From: DASZZV01 sp035544835
Lineage (GTDB): Bacteria > Acidobacteriota > Thermoanaerobaculia > Gp7-AA8
Direction: 5' to 3'
Length of the DNA: 12,388 nucleotides
Assembly (NCBI GenBank): GCA_035544835.1
Contig: DASZZV010000144.1
Span: forward strand, 1 to 12,388
Position numbers and translations under genes: made by a program. The notes below the pieces were generated by a model, which ran no database searches, was not told where the DNA came from, and worked only from the letters and a program-made list of their open reading frames with translations. Positions 1 through 7,717 of the stretch are shown here, piece after piece; the first letter of the stretch is position 1, and each line of letters begins with the position of its first letter.

Positions 1-76
1 AGCCGCAGCGAAGGATCTCAAGATATAGCGATCTGAATTCAGATCCTGCCGCTGGAGATCCTTCGCCGCGGCGGCT
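1..76. repeat. Inverted-repeat (REP/MITE-like) element around a perfect palindrome
   Basis: The arm at 1-19 (AGCCGC then AGCGAAGGATCTC) is the reverse complement of the arm at 55-76 (GAGATCCTTCGC, five extra bases, GGCGGCT), apart from a small internal insertion. Between the arms, 30-45 reads GATCTGAATTCAGATC, a perfect 16-bp palindrome. The motif 'agatccttcgc...gctcaggatgaca' resembles dispersed intergenic repeats I have seen in many environmental bacterial genomes; this is recollection, not a search. The element starts at the window edge and may be incomplete. No protein is encoded here. Confidence 0.6.
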
Positions 77-141
77 CAGGATGACAAGCACGTTTCTTTC
101 CCTCATCGGCGACGCAGCGTCGTGCCTTGCTCAGGATGACA
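74..141. repeat. Two direct copies of a 13-nt repeat motif, second with a hairpin
   Basis: GCTCAGGATGACA occurs at 74-86 and again at 129-141. Just before the second copy, 110-122 forms a short perfect inverted repeat (CGACGC, A, GCGTCG). The two copies look like ends of related intergenic repeat units lying side by side upstream of the ccm operon. From 142 to 234 I see no gene, no RNA gene and no convincing sigma-70 promoter; a TAGACT at 198-203 lacks a properly spaced -35 box. Confidence 0.5.
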
Positions 142-234
142 GCAAGAGCAGACCCGCGTCGATACCGCAAACGCGTCGCGCTTGTGTAAAGTCACGGTAG
201 ACTCTCGCGACTTTAGAAGCGGAGACCACCAGCC

Positions 235-960
235 ATCTCAGTTGATCAGCTTCATTCCGAGGAATCCGGGTTCGCCATCGACGCACGGGGGCTATGCCGA
301 AGGTACGGTCGGCGGTGGGCGCTCATCGACGTCACCTTCCGCCTTCCACGCGGACAAGTGCTCATGGTCGCCGGACGGAATGGGTCGGGGAAGTCGACGC
401 TGCTTCGCGTTCTCGCCACGGCGCTGCGGCCGGATCGCGGCACGGCGACGATTGAAGACATTCCCTTGATCGACCGCGATGCGGTGCGACATCGAGTGGC
501 CCTCCTCGGCCACCAGTCCCATATGTACGAGCCGCTCACGGCACTTCAAAACCTCCAGACCGCGGCGTACCTTCTGGGGCGGGATGCCTCGCGTGCTGGT
601 CTGATGCCTTTACTCCAGCAGGTTGGTCTGGCGGCGCGATCGGACGACGCGGTGCGAACCTTTTCAGCCGGTATGCGGAAGAGACTGTCCATTGCCCGGA
701 TGTTGCTGCAGCGCGCTTCGGTGGTCTTTCTGGACGAGCCTTACGGACAGCTCGATCCGCCCGGATTCCGTTTGATCGACGATCTCGTGGCTCGCTTGCG
801 CAGCGAGGGAACGAGCATTGTGATGGCCACACACATGCTGGAGCGCTCCGCGGCCCTTTGCGACGTCGGACTGGTGCTCAATGCCGGCCGCCTTCAGTGG
901 ATGGGCAAAGCATCCGATCTGCCAAGCGCGGGCGGCCTCGGCGAAGGGCAGGGAGAATGA
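235..960 (+). CDS. ccmA: Heme exporter ATP-binding protein CcmA (start codon non-canonical or uncertain)
   Basis: ATPase subunit of the CcmAB(C) transporter, which uses ATP to release holo-CcmE from CcmC-CcmD during System I cytochrome c biogenesis. Counting from 235 gives 241 aa. Visible are Walker A GRNGSGKST (47-55), Q-loop GHQ, a CcmA-style signature FSAGM (143-147), Walker B VVFLDEP (163-169) and the switch His200 in ATH. The homologous N-terminal strand (FAIDARGLCRRYGRRWALIDV) lies upstream of the first in-frame ATG, GTG or TTG codon, which is GTG at 358. Starting there would remove about 41 residues including the first strand. The frame is open back to a TAG at 214-216. ATC at 235 follows a GGAG (221-224) by 10 nt, so I use it as a rare start or a miscalled ATG. 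The stop overlaps ccmB by ATGA. Identity is firm; the start is not. Confidence 0.88.
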   Translation: MSVDQLHSEESGFAIDARGLCRRYGRRWALIDVTFRLPRGQVLMVAGRNGSGKSTLLRVLATALRPDRGTATIEDIPLIDRDAVRHRVALLGHQSHMYEPLTALQNLQTAAYLLGRDASRAGLMPLLQQVGLAARSDDAVRTFSAGMRKRLSIARMLLQRASVVFLDEPYGQLDPPGFRLIDDLVARLRSEGTSIVMATHMLERSAALCDVGLVLNAGRLQWMGKASDLPSAGGLGEGQGE

Positions 961-1622
961 GCCAGCTCGCGGCCGTTCTCAGGAAGGAACTGCTCCTTCA
1001 GTGGCGCACCAAAGCGCAGTTCGCCGCCATCTTCGTCTTCGGGGCTTCGTCTCTTCTGCTCTTCAGCTTCGCCATCGGTCCCAATGCCGATGCCCTGCGT
1101 CGCCACTCCGCTGGATTTCTCTGGTTGGGGTTGCTTCTCTCCTCGACCCTCACCCTCGCAGAGAGCTTCCAGTTCGAGACCGAACAGAATGCGCTGGAAG
1201 GGCTGCTTCTTTTACCGACCGACGCTCGGGCCATCTATTACGGTAAAGCGATTGCCAACTGGATTCAGCTATCGCTGATCGGCGTCTCTCTGGTCCCGAT
1301 AATGGTCGTGCTGTACAATGCCGACGCGTCCAATTTCGCGGGTCTACTCGGGGTGATTCTTCTCGGTTGTGCAGGGCTCTCAGCTCCCGGAACGCTCTAC
1401 TCGGCCATGGCCTCACACGCCAGAGCCAAGCAGACGCTCCTGCCGTTGCTCCTGTTTCCTCTAGTCGTCCCGGTGTTGCTTTCGGCTGTGAAAGCCACAT
1501 CGCTGCTGATCATCGGGGATCCGATGAATCAGCTCCGCTCCTGGACGACACTGCTGGCGTCTTTTGATGCGATTTACTGGGCGCTGTGCGGGCTTCTGTT
1601 CGGAAGGGTCATAGAGGACTGA
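957..1622 (+). CDS. ccmB: Heme exporter membrane protein CcmB
   Basis: Membrane permease of the CcmAB ABC complex that works with CcmC to free heme-loaded CcmE in the inner membrane. The 221-aa protein has the usual CcmB length. It starts with a cytoplasmic N-terminus (MSQLAAVLRKELLLQWRT), then about six hydrophobic helices near 21-40, 52-68, 98-120, 127-150, 159-180 and 199-217. The segment ETEQNALEGLLLLP (75-88) matches the family's conserved loop, taken to contact the ATPase. ATG at 957 is chosen because it overlaps the ccmA stop as ATGA. A longer in-frame start at 858 would lie inside ccmA and adds a non-homologous Arg-rich extension. The stop TGA at 1620-1622 overlaps the ccmC ATG by one base. 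Confidence 0.95.
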   Translation: MSQLAAVLRKELLLQWRTKAQFAAIFVFGASSLLLFSFAIGPNADALRRHSAGFLWLGLLLSSTLTLAESFQFETEQNALEGLLLLPTDARAIYYGKAIANWIQLSLIGVSLVPIMVVLYNADASNFAGLLGVILLGCAGLSAPGTLYSAMASHARAKQTLLPLLLFPLVVPVLLSAVKATSLLIIGDPMNQLRSWTTLLASFDAIYWALCGLLFGRVIED

Positions 1623-2389
1623 TGAGCACAGAGTCGCAGACAAGCAGGGGCGCGCAGAGCGCGCCGACACCCCCGGCCTCGGGCCGCGGCGAGATCGTGG
1701 CAGTGTTGTTACTCCTCTTCGGAACCGCGCTGCTGATCTTCGGCTCCTACGTCGGCCTCGTCAAAGCTCCCCGCGAGCACTTCATGGGCGAGGTCCAGCG
1801 GATCATGTATGTCCACGTGCCGACTGCCTGGAACACCATGCTGGCCTTCACCTTCACCTTCATCTGTGCGCTGGCCTCGCTGTTTCGCGGTGGCTGGAAG
1901 TGGGATGCGCGGATGGAGGCGGCCATGGAAGTGGGCTGCGTGCTGGCCTTTCTCCTCTGCATGCAGGGTTCGATCTGGGCTCGACCGACCTGGGGAGTGT
2001 GGTGGGACTGGGATCCGCGACTGACCACGACGGCCGTGCTGCTGTTCGCCTTTCTCGGCGTCATCGCCCTCCGTCATTTCGTCGAGGATCCGGTCAAGCG
2101 CGCTACCTGGTCGGCAATCGCCGCCATTATCGCCGCCGCCGATGTACCCATCGTTTTTTTCTCGGTGAAGTGGTGGAACTCCCTTCATCAACCGCAGTCG
2201 ACACCCGAGACCGTAGCCTCGGCTTTCCATCTGCCGCTTCGTGTCAATGCCTTCGGTATTCTGTTCATCATGATCGGCATGATTATGCTGCGAACGCGGG
2301 TGGCCCGGCTTCGTCTGGCCGGCGAGATGGCCCCGCCACTTCCGGCCGAAGGCTCGCCATCAACCTATGCAGCGGAGGCAGCGCGATGA
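1622..2389 (+). CDS. ccmC: Heme-handling protein CcmC
   Basis: Heme-handling membrane protein of the HHP family. It binds heme at the outer face of the membrane and, with CcmD, catalyses its covalent attachment to the CcmE histidine. The protein is 255 aa with about six membrane segments. The diagnostic Trp-rich WWD motif GVWWDWDPRLT lies at 125-135, between the two conserved periplasmic heme-ligand histidines, His65 (MYVHVPTAW) and His189 (WWNSLHQPQS). ATG 1622 is preferred over an in-frame start at 1586 inside ccmB, because it forms the TGATG coupling junction. The N-terminal 24 residues are Ser/Pro-rich and poorly conserved. The C-terminal tail beyond about 230 is hydrophilic. It ends in an ATGA overlap with ccmD. 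Confidence 0.96.
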   Translation: MSTESQTSRGAQSAPTPPASGRGEIVAVLLLLFGTALLIFGSYVGLVKAPREHFMGEVQRIMYVHVPTAWNTMLAFTFTFICALASLFRGGWKWDARMEAAMEVGCVLAFLLCMQGSIWARPTWGVWWDWDPRLTTTAVLLFAFLGVIALRHFVEDPVKRATWSAIAAIIAAADVPIVFFSVKWWNSLHQPQSTPETVASAFHLPLRVNAFGILFIMIGMIMLRTRVARLRLAGEMAPPLPAEGSPSTYAAEAAR

Positions 2390-2541
2390 GTGGAGTCATT
2401 CAGGGGGGCTGGGAATTCGTAATCGCGGCCTACTCCGTTACCGCCGCGGTCCTGATTCTGTATACCAGCACGCTGTTTATTCGGCTGCATCGTGAAAAAG
2501 GGTTGCGTGAGGCAGATCCCCATGTTGAAGGTGGCTTATGA
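2386..2541 (+). CDS. ccmD: Heme exporter protein CcmD (small membrane protein)
   Basis: A 51-residue single-span membrane protein that stabilises the CcmC-heme-CcmE complex and is needed for release of holo-CcmE. It has the typical CcmD layout: a short N-terminus with GGWEFVIAAYSV carrying the conserved aromatic residues, one hydrophobic helix around residues 9-33, then a basic cytoplasmic stretch (RLHREKGLRE). Size, position between ccmC and ccmE, and the ATGA overlaps at both ends make the call safe although the family is weakly conserved. A longer open frame continues upstream into ccmC, but only this part is CcmD-like. Confidence 0.92.
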   Translation: MSGVIQGGWEFVIAAYSVTAAVLILYTSTLFIRLHREKGLREADPHVEGGL

Positions 2542-3044
2542 TCGATGACGAAATCCAGCACCGTCCTCCACTCTCCGCGAAAAACAAATGGTTCGTCGCC
2601 GGAGCCATCGCCGTGGCGGTGGGCGCCTTCGCGATCATCACGGTCAGTGGAATCGGTCAGAATCTGGTCTACTACTGGAGTCCGTCGGATCTGCACAAGG
2701 CCGGTGACAAAGCCTACGGCGCGACGATTCGCCTGGGGGGTCTGGTCCAGAGGGGTTCCATCAGCCGCCCCAGCGGAGTGTCGTCTCTGGAGTTCGATGT
2801 CGCCGATGGAAAGAATCTGGTCCATGTGAAATCAAGCGGCGTTCCGCCGCAGATGTTCCGTGAGGGAATCGGAGTCGTCGTCGAAGGGACGATGACCCGC
2901 GGCGGTTACTTCGCCTGCGATCGTCTGATGGTGAAGCATGGGAATGACTATCAGGCTCCCAAGCCCGGCGAAAAGGTCAATGCCGAGAAGCTCATCAAGA
3001 GCACGGAAGGTTTGAAGCAGGATTCTGGAGAGGGTGCCAAGTGA
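2538..3044 (+). CDS. ccmE: Periplasmic heme chaperone CcmE
   Basis: Heme chaperone that carries heme covalently from CcmC to the CcmF ligation complex. The 168-aa protein has one N-terminal membrane anchor (about 17-39), then a periplasmic OB-fold beta domain. The attachment motif is KHGNDY, with heme-binding His134 and axial Tyr138 in the usual HxxxY spacing, so this is the His type and not the CxxxY variant. YYWSPSDL after the anchor and LGGLVQRGSI are typical of the family. The C-terminal 25 residues are a charged flexible tail. It starts on ATG in an ATGA overlap with ccmD and ends in a GTGA overlap with ccmF. Confidence 0.96.
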   Translation: MIDDEIQHRPPLSAKNKWFVAGAIAVAVGAFAIITVSGIGQNLVYYWSPSDLHKAGDKAYGATIRLGGLVQRGSISRPSGVSSLEFDVADGKNLVHVKSSGVPPQMFREGIGVVVEGTMTRGGYFACDRLMVKHGNDYQAPKPGEKVNAEKLIKSTEGLKQDSGEGAK

Positions 3045-5056
3045 TTCCGGTTCTCGGCCGTACGCTCATACTCCTCGCTCTTCTCGTCTCCACGGCCGGT
3101 TCCATGGTGGCCTTCACTGCCGGCAAACGTAAGTCGGCAGCCGGGGACATCTGGGCGCGGCGCTGTGCCTACCTCTTCTCTACTTTCATCATCAGCGCGA
3201 ACCTGCTCATGGTTTACGCGCTCCTCACGCATGACTTTACCGTCAGTTACGTGGCGCAGGTCGGATCTCGTCTATTACCGACCTGGGTGACGATCGTGAG
3301 CCTCTGGTCGTCCCTCGAGGGATCGATTCTCTTTTGGGGGCTGATCCTCGGTGTCTACATCGCAACGGCCACATTCTTCACGAGAGGGAAATATCCGGAG
3401 TACATGTCCTACGCCATCGGCGTCTGGCTGGCCTGTGGATCTTTCTTCAGCTTTCTCATTGCCGGGCCGGCGCAACCTTTCATGACCGTGCTCAATCCCC
3501 TCGCCGATGGGCCGGGACCGAATCCGCTGCTGCAGAACCACATATTGATGGCTATCCATCCCCCCTTTCTTTACAGCGGTTACGTCGGAATGACCATCCC
3601 CTTCGGTCTGGCCTCGGCCGCATTGCTGGCCGGACGGCTCGGTCACGATTTCCTCCGACCCCTACGTCACTGGCTGCTCGTTCCCTGGATCTTTCTCACC
3701 ATCGCCATCGTTCTGGGAGGCTGGTGGGCGTACGAGGTTCTGGGATGGGGCGGCTACTGGGCGTGGGATCCCGTCGAGAACGCGTCGTTCCTTCCCTGGC
3801 TCACAGCGACTGCCGCCGTGCACTCGGCGATCGTCATGGAGCGGAAAGGAATCCTCAAAGCGTGGACGGCGACTCTGATCATGGCCAGTTTTCTGCTGAC
3901 CATTCTCGGGACCTTCATGACCCGCTCGGGCGTTTTCAACTCCGTGCACTCGTTCACGCAGAGCTCGATCGGCCCGACCATTCTGGTTTTCCTGGCAGCC
4001 GCGCTGATCTGGTCCGTGGTCCTTCTGGCGGCCCGGGTCGATCGCCTCGCACCTGAGGGAGCCATCGAGAGCGGCACCGGCCGCGAGGTGATGTTTCTGG
4101 TCAACAATCTTCTCTTCGTCCTCTTCACCTTCACGGTGCTTCTGGGAACGGTGTTTCCGCTGATCGTCGAAGCCGTCAAAGGGACGCAGATGAGCGTAGG
4201 CCGTCCTTACTTCGACAAGATGGCCATGCCGATCGGTATGGCGCTGCTACTACTGATGGGTGTAGGACCGGCGCTTCCGTGGGGCCGCGCCACCGGAGCG
4301 CAGTTGCGAAAGGCGCTTGTGCCGCCGCTCATCGGGGCCGCCGTGCTGACCTTGATTGGAGCCCTTCTCGGGTGTCGGAGTCCGTGGACCCTGATCACGC
4401 TGGCCTTCGGCGGATATACCGCACAGGTAACGATGCGCGAAATGTGGCTGCCGCTCTGGCAGCGTATGCGCGGACGTCGTGAGTCTTTCGGCGAGGCTTT
4501 CGTTCAGGCGCAGGTCCGCCGCGGGCGTCGCCGTTTCGCCGCCTACATCGTGCACACTGGAGCGGTCATCGTGATCGTCGCTATCTCGGTGAGCAGCACC
4601 ATGAAGACATCGAAGGACGTCCATCTGGTAAAGGGTGAATCGACGACCCTCGGTGCTTACACGCTTACCTTTACCGGCGCCCGCGAAGTCGCCGAGCCTC
4701 ACCGGCAGTCGGTCATCGCCGATATCGCTGTCAGCAAGAACGGACGCCAGATCGCCACCATGGGTCCGCGAATGAACTTCTACTTCGCCCAACGCGAGCC
4801 GGTCGGAACTCCGCAGGTGCGGAGCACGATTACTCACGATCTCTATCTATCAGTATTGAACATCGATCCGCAGCAACAGTCCGTGGGCCTCCACGCCATG
4901 ATCAATCCGATGGTCGGCTGGATCTGGGGCGCTACGGCTCTGATGGGCTTTGGTGGTCTGGTGGCGTTGTGGCCGTCACGGCGGCGGCGCGAGCTCCTGG
5001 CTATGCGTCCAGCAGTCGAGACCGGCGATCTCGCCGTCGAGACTTCGCGGGGTTAG
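3041..5056 (+). CDS. ccmF: Cytochrome c heme lyase subunit CcmF
   Basis: Large integral membrane protein that takes heme from CcmE and forms the thioether bonds with apocytochrome CXXCH motifs, working with CcmH and CcmI. It is 671 aa, close to the usual 640-670, with more than a dozen hydrophobic helices. The WWD-domain motif WGGYWAWDPVEN is at 236-247. Four histidines sit in family contexts: His173 (AIHPPFLYSGY), His261 (VHSAIVMERKG), His303 (FNSVHSFTQS) and His505 (YIVHTGAVI), expected to ligate the periplasmic heme and the membrane heme b. A periplasmic domain (about 525-625) precedes the last helix, and the C-terminus is Arg-rich. GTG at 3041 overlaps the ccmE stop as GTGA. The gene is intact, with no frameshift seen. 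Confidence 0.97.
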   Translation: MIPVLGRTLILLALLVSTAGSMVAFTAGKRKSAAGDIWARRCAYLFSTFIISANLLMVYALLTHDFTVSYVAQVGSRLLPTWVTIVSLWSSLEGSILFWGLILGVYIATATFFTRGKYPEYMSYAIGVWLACGSFFSFLIAGPAQPFMTVLNPLADGPGPNPLLQNHILMAIHPPFLYSGYVGMTIPFGLASAALLAGRLGHDFLRPLRHWLLVPWIFLTIAIVLGGWWAYEVLGWGGYWAWDPVENASFLPWLTATAAVHSAIVMERKGILKAWTATLIMASFLLTILGTFMTRSGVFNSVHSFTQSSIGPTILVFLAAALIWSVVLLAARVDRLAPEGAIESGTGREVMFLVNNLLFVLFTFTVLLGTVFPLIVEAVKGTQMSVGRPYFDKMAMPIGMALLLLMGVGPALPWGRATGAQLRKALVPPLIGAAVLTLIGALLGCRSPWTLITLAFGGYTAQVTMREMWLPLWQRMRGRRESFGEAFVQAQVRRGRRRFAAYIVHTGAVIVIVAISVSSTMKTSKDVHLVKGESTTLGAYTLTFTGAREVAEPHRQSVIADIAVSKNGRQIATMGPRMNFYFAQREPVGTPQVRSTITHDLYLSVLNIDPQQQSVGLHAMINPMVGWIWGATALMGFGGLVALWPSRRRRELLAMRPAVETGDLAVETSRG

Positions 5057-5064
5057 GTGAGACC

Positions 5065-5592
5065 GTGAATCGCAAGGTACTCATAGCAGGACTTCTGATC
5101 ATCGGTCCGATGCTGGCTATTCTGGCCGCGAACATCGGCCGTGATCCGCACAAAGTCAACTCGCCCATGATCGGCAGGACCGCCCCGACATTTGTCCTCA
5201 ACGACGTGACTTCGGGCACCGAGGTTTCGTTCGATTCGCTGCGCGGAGCGCCGGCCGTCGTGAACTTCTGGGCGACGTGGTGCGTTCCCTGTTTCGCCGA
5301 GCATGGAGTGCTGCAGCAGGCCGCGCAGCAGTACGGAGATCGTGTTCGATTCGTCAGCGTTGTTTACGATGACGAGCCCGGCAAGATCAGGGACTTTCTC
5401 CGCGACAACGGCAGCAGCTATCCGACTCTGCTCGACTCGGCCGGCAAGACCGCCATCGCCTACGGTGTGTACGGAGTTCCCGAGACCTTCTTTCTCGATT
5501 CGAAAGGTGTGATCGTCGCCAAGTTCGAAGGCCCCCTGTCGCCCGATGTCATCGAGAACAATCTTCGCAAAGCGAACCGAGGTCCCCTGTGA
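5065..5592 (+). CDS. ccmG: Thiol:disulfide interchange protein CcmG/DsbE
   Basis: Membrane-tethered periplasmic thioredoxin that keeps the apocytochrome CXXCH cysteines (or CcmH) reduced before heme ligation. The 175-aa protein has an N-terminal signal anchor (about 3-23), a thioredoxin fold with active site WCVPC (72-76) preceded by VVNFWAT, and the cis-proline loop GVPETF (137-142), which is typical of CcmG/TlpA-like proteins. I start at GTG 5065, eight bases after the ccmF stop, with AGGTGAG at 5055-5061 as ribosome binding site. The frame is open further upstream into ccmF, but that part encodes an Arg-rich non-homologous stretch. No CcdA/DsbD electron donor is encoded in this window, so it must be elsewhere. 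Confidence 0.95.
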   Translation: MNRKVLIAGLLIIGPMLAILAANIGRDPHKVNSPMIGRTAPTFVLNDVTSGTEVSFDSLRGAPAVVNFWATWCVPCFAEHGVLQQAAQQYGDRVRFVSVVYDDEPGKIRDFLRDNGSSYPTLLDSAGKTAIAYGVYGVPETFFLDSKGVIVAKFEGPLSPDVIENNLRKANRGPL

Positions 5593-6152
5593 TCCGTCGA
5601 ATCATCTTCTGTGCGGTCTTCTTCGCGTCCACGCTCTCGTTCCATCTTTTCGCGCAGCAGCAGGGTGCGGCATCCCAGGGGACAGCGCCGGAGGCCCGCC
5701 AGGTGCTGGGCGCGCCGAAGGGAAAGCCACTGGGTGGCGAAGAGCTGGGAGCGAAATCGAGAGAGGTGTCATCGCAGCTTCGGTGTCCCGTTTGTCAGGG
5801 GCTTGCCATCGGCGACTCGCCCTCATCGATGGCCGCGAAGATGAGAGGTGAAGTGAACGACCTATTGGCGGCCGGCTACTCCGAGGACCAGGTGCTGGCC
5901 TATTTCGAAAGATCGTACGGTCAGCTGGTGCGGCTCGAGCCATCGTTTCGGGGTGTCAACTGGCTGGTGTGGCTAGGTCCGCTGGCGGTGCTTCTCATCG
6001 GTGCCGTTCTGATCAAAGGCGCCATGTCGAAGCGGCCGGTTGCCCCGGCTACTGATGTCGTGACTGGCCCATCCACTGATGATCCGGTTTTGAACAGCTA
6101 TCTCGATCGCGTTCGCCTCGAGGCTTACGGGCCCGCTGAGCGGAACGACTAA
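5589..6152 (+). CDS. ccmH: Cytochrome c maturation protein CcmH
   Basis: Periplasm-facing thiol oxidoreductase that interacts with apocytochrome c and CcmG and forms part of the CcmFHI ligation complex. The 187-aa protein has a signal peptide (about 1-22, cleavage plausible after LFA), a Gln/Gly-rich linker, then the family motif LRCPVCQ (64-70, Cys66 and Cys69). The CcmH three-helix bundle follows (DSPSSMAAKMRGEV, YFERSYGQLV), then a membrane helix at about 125-144 and a short hydrophilic tail. It is the single-domain form: the TPR part fused to CcmH in E. coli is the separate ccmI downstream. GTG 5589 overlaps the ccmG stop as GTGA. Confidence 0.95.
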   Translation: MIRRIIFCAVFFASTLSFHLFAQQQGAASQGTAPEARQVLGAPKGKPLGGEELGAKSREVSSQLRCPVCQGLAIGDSPSSMAAKMRGEVNDLLAAGYSEDQVLAYFERSYGQLVRLEPSFRGVNWLVWLGPLAVLLIGAVLIKGAMSKRPVAPATDVVTGPSTDDPVLNSYLDRVRLEAYGPAERND

Positions 6153-6162
6153 CGGAGCTTCC

Positions 6163-7578
6163 TTGATCGCCTTCCTCGTGACAAACGTCGACTGGATTCC
6201 TGCCGCTGCCATGTTGAGCGGCGGACTCATTCTCGGGTTGATGCTGGCTCGGCACGTCTTCCTCACCGGCAACACCTCTTCTGTGGTCACGGGCGGGCTG
6301 GAGCTGCGGGATCTGGAAGGCAAGCGTGAGGCGCTGCTCGTGCAGTTGCGCGAAGTCGATGATCTCTCCGACAAGCTCACACCCGAGCAGCAGGCCACAG
6401 AACGTCATCGTCTGGAACTGGAGGCAGCGCGGACCCTCATCGCCATCGATCAGCTTCGAGGAATTGCCCCACTGCAGCCGACTGTCAGGCCGCAAACGGC
6501 CACGGTGTCAGTTCCTGAGACCAGTGCGCCAGTTGCGGAGCGGGTTGTTGCTCCGGCCGCTGCCGGCTCCAGCACGAAGGGTTTCATCTGGGGCGTTGGA
6601 AGTGCGGCCGCCTTGATGGCGCTCGGCTTTTTTCTGATGAGCTCGATGAAGGAACGGCGGGAGGGTGGCTCGGTCACCGGGAATACGCCAGGCGGGATGC
6701 AGCCCGCTCCGTCGCCACAGCAGCCTGCCGCCGCGCCTCCGGCTGAAGAAGAGACCCCGGCCATGAAGGCCGAGTTGCAGCGGCTGAAAGATGACGTTGC
6801 GAAGAATCCAAACGATCTCGATGCGCACCTCGAGCTGGCGTACGGATATCTCACGCGCCGCCAGATGATGGGTGTCTACGATCAGACGCAGTACGTTCTG
6901 GAGAAGAAGCCGGGGCAGCCGCGCGCGCTGGCCTATCAGGCCATCGTGAAACTTTCGATGGGTGATGCAGCGGCCGCCGAGCAGATGTTGAAGCAGGCGC
7001 TGGCAACCGATCCGAACCTGCTGGAAGGCTGGATTCACCTGGCGCTGGTTTACACGCAGACGAATCGTTTCGACGAGGCCACCAGTGCCATGAAGGAAGC
7101 GATGAAGCGTCATCCCGAGGAATCGGGAAAGCTGACCGACATTCTGGCCGAGATCCGCACTCAGGCCGCTGCCTCGCGAGGCCAGGGCGGTGCGATGGCC
7201 GAGAGTCAGGCACCACCGGCGATGGCTGCCCCTTCCGCGGGAGCGGGCGCAGGAGTATCTGGCATCATCGATCTCGATCCTTCCGCCCGCGGCTCCGTGC
7301 CTTCCGGCAGCGTGATCTTTCTGATCGCACGAGCGGCCGGCGTGGCCGGCGGACCGCCGGCAGCGGCCAAGCGTCTGCGGGCCGGAACCTTTCCGATGGA
7401 TTTCCAGCTCACCACGGCCGACTCGATGATGGGCCAGCCGCTTCCTGCGAATCTCCGCCTCGAGGCCCGAGTCGATTCTGACGGCAACCCCATGACGAAG
7501 AACCCCTCCGACCCCTCCGCCGCCATCGACAACCTCCCGGCCGGCGCAACCTCGGTGCGACTCGTCCTGAAAAAATAG
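6163..7578 (+). CDS. ccmI: Cytochrome c biogenesis TPR protein CcmI/CycH
   Basis: Apocytochrome c chaperone of the CcmFHI ligation complex. The 471-aa protein has two membrane helices (about 11-33 and 140-162) joined by a charged, probably coiled-coil cytoplasmic loop (48-98), then a Pro/Ala-rich linker (173-199) and TPR helices (about 200-330, for example PNDLDAHLELAYGYL and PNLLEGWIHLALVY). A second Ala/Gly-rich linker leads to the C-terminal beta domain (about 365-470), whose pattern (GIIDLDPS, VPSGSVIFLIARAAG, KRLRAGTFP, LEARVDSDGNPM) is the family's terminal domain. The start is TTG 6163, backed by GGAG at 6154-6157 with a 5-nt spacer, ten bases after ccmH. It is the last gene of the operon. 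Confidence 0.93.
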   Translation: MIAFLVTNVDWIPAAAMLSGGLILGLMLARHVFLTGNTSSVVTGGLELRDLEGKREALLVQLREVDDLSDKLTPEQQATERHRLELEAARTLIAIDQLRGIAPLQPTVRPQTATVSVPETSAPVAERVVAPAAAGSSTKGFIWGVGSAAALMALGFFLMSSMKERREGGSVTGNTPGGMQPAPSPQQPAAAPPAEEETPAMKAELQRLKDDVAKNPNDLDAHLELAYGYLTRRQMMGVYDQTQYVLEKKPGQPRALAYQAIVKLSMGDAAAAEQMLKQALATDPNLLEGWIHLALVYTQTNRFDEATSAMKEAMKRHPEESGKLTDILAEIRTQAAASRGQGGAMAESQAPPAMAAPSAGAGAGVSGIIDLDPSARGSVPSGSVIFLIARAAGVAGGPPAAAKRLRAGTFPMDFQLTTADSMMGQPLPANLRLEARVDSDGNPMTKNPSDPSAAIDNLPAGATSVRLVLKK

Positions 7579-7584
7579 CGCTCT

Positions 7585-7606
7585 CGCACCTGCGGCCGGG
7601 GGTGCG
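7585..7606 (+). terminator. Candidate hairpin terminator just after ccmI
   Basis: CGCACC (7585-7590) pairs with GGTGCG (7601-7606) across a 10-nt GC-rich loop, six bases after the ccmI stop codon. No T-tract follows, so it may only be a 3'-end stabilising structure. It could work together with the repeat hairpin immediately downstream. Confidence 0.35.
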
Positions 7607-7608
7607 CG

Positions 7609-7638
7609 CGCTCCCTTCTCCCGAGGGAGAAGGTGGCC
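7609..7638. repeat. REP-like hairpin repeat, copy 1 (left of TA cassette)
   Basis: CCTTCTCCC (7614-7622) and GGGAGAAGG (7625-7633) form a 9-bp perfect stem with a GA turn, embedded in a 30-bp unit identical to 8335-8364 in the same orientation. The sequence that follows (ggatgaggg at 7651-7659) resembles the second half of REP-like repeats common in GC-rich genomes. Lying between the convergent ccmI and antitoxin genes, it could also end transcripts from both sides. Confidence 0.7.
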
Positions 7639-7717
7639 CGCCGCAGCGGCCGGATGAGGGCTGTGCGGGTCACTGTCGCGGCTCCTCGGCAACAACCCTT
7701 CCGACGGTCCCGGAGAG

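Noticed and set aside
182..203. Promoter TTGTGT / TAGACT before ccmA
   Set aside because: The spacer is only 10 bp, too short for a sigma-70 promoter.
182..469. 95-aa + strand open frame starting upstream of ccmA
   Set aside because: Overlaps ccmA in another frame and has no CcmA or other homology; it does not supply a convincing frameshifted CcmA N-terminus.
6508..7695. 395-aa open frame on the - strand over ccmI
   Set aside because: Antisense shadow of ccmI, His/Gly/Arg-rich low-complexity protein without recognisable motifs.
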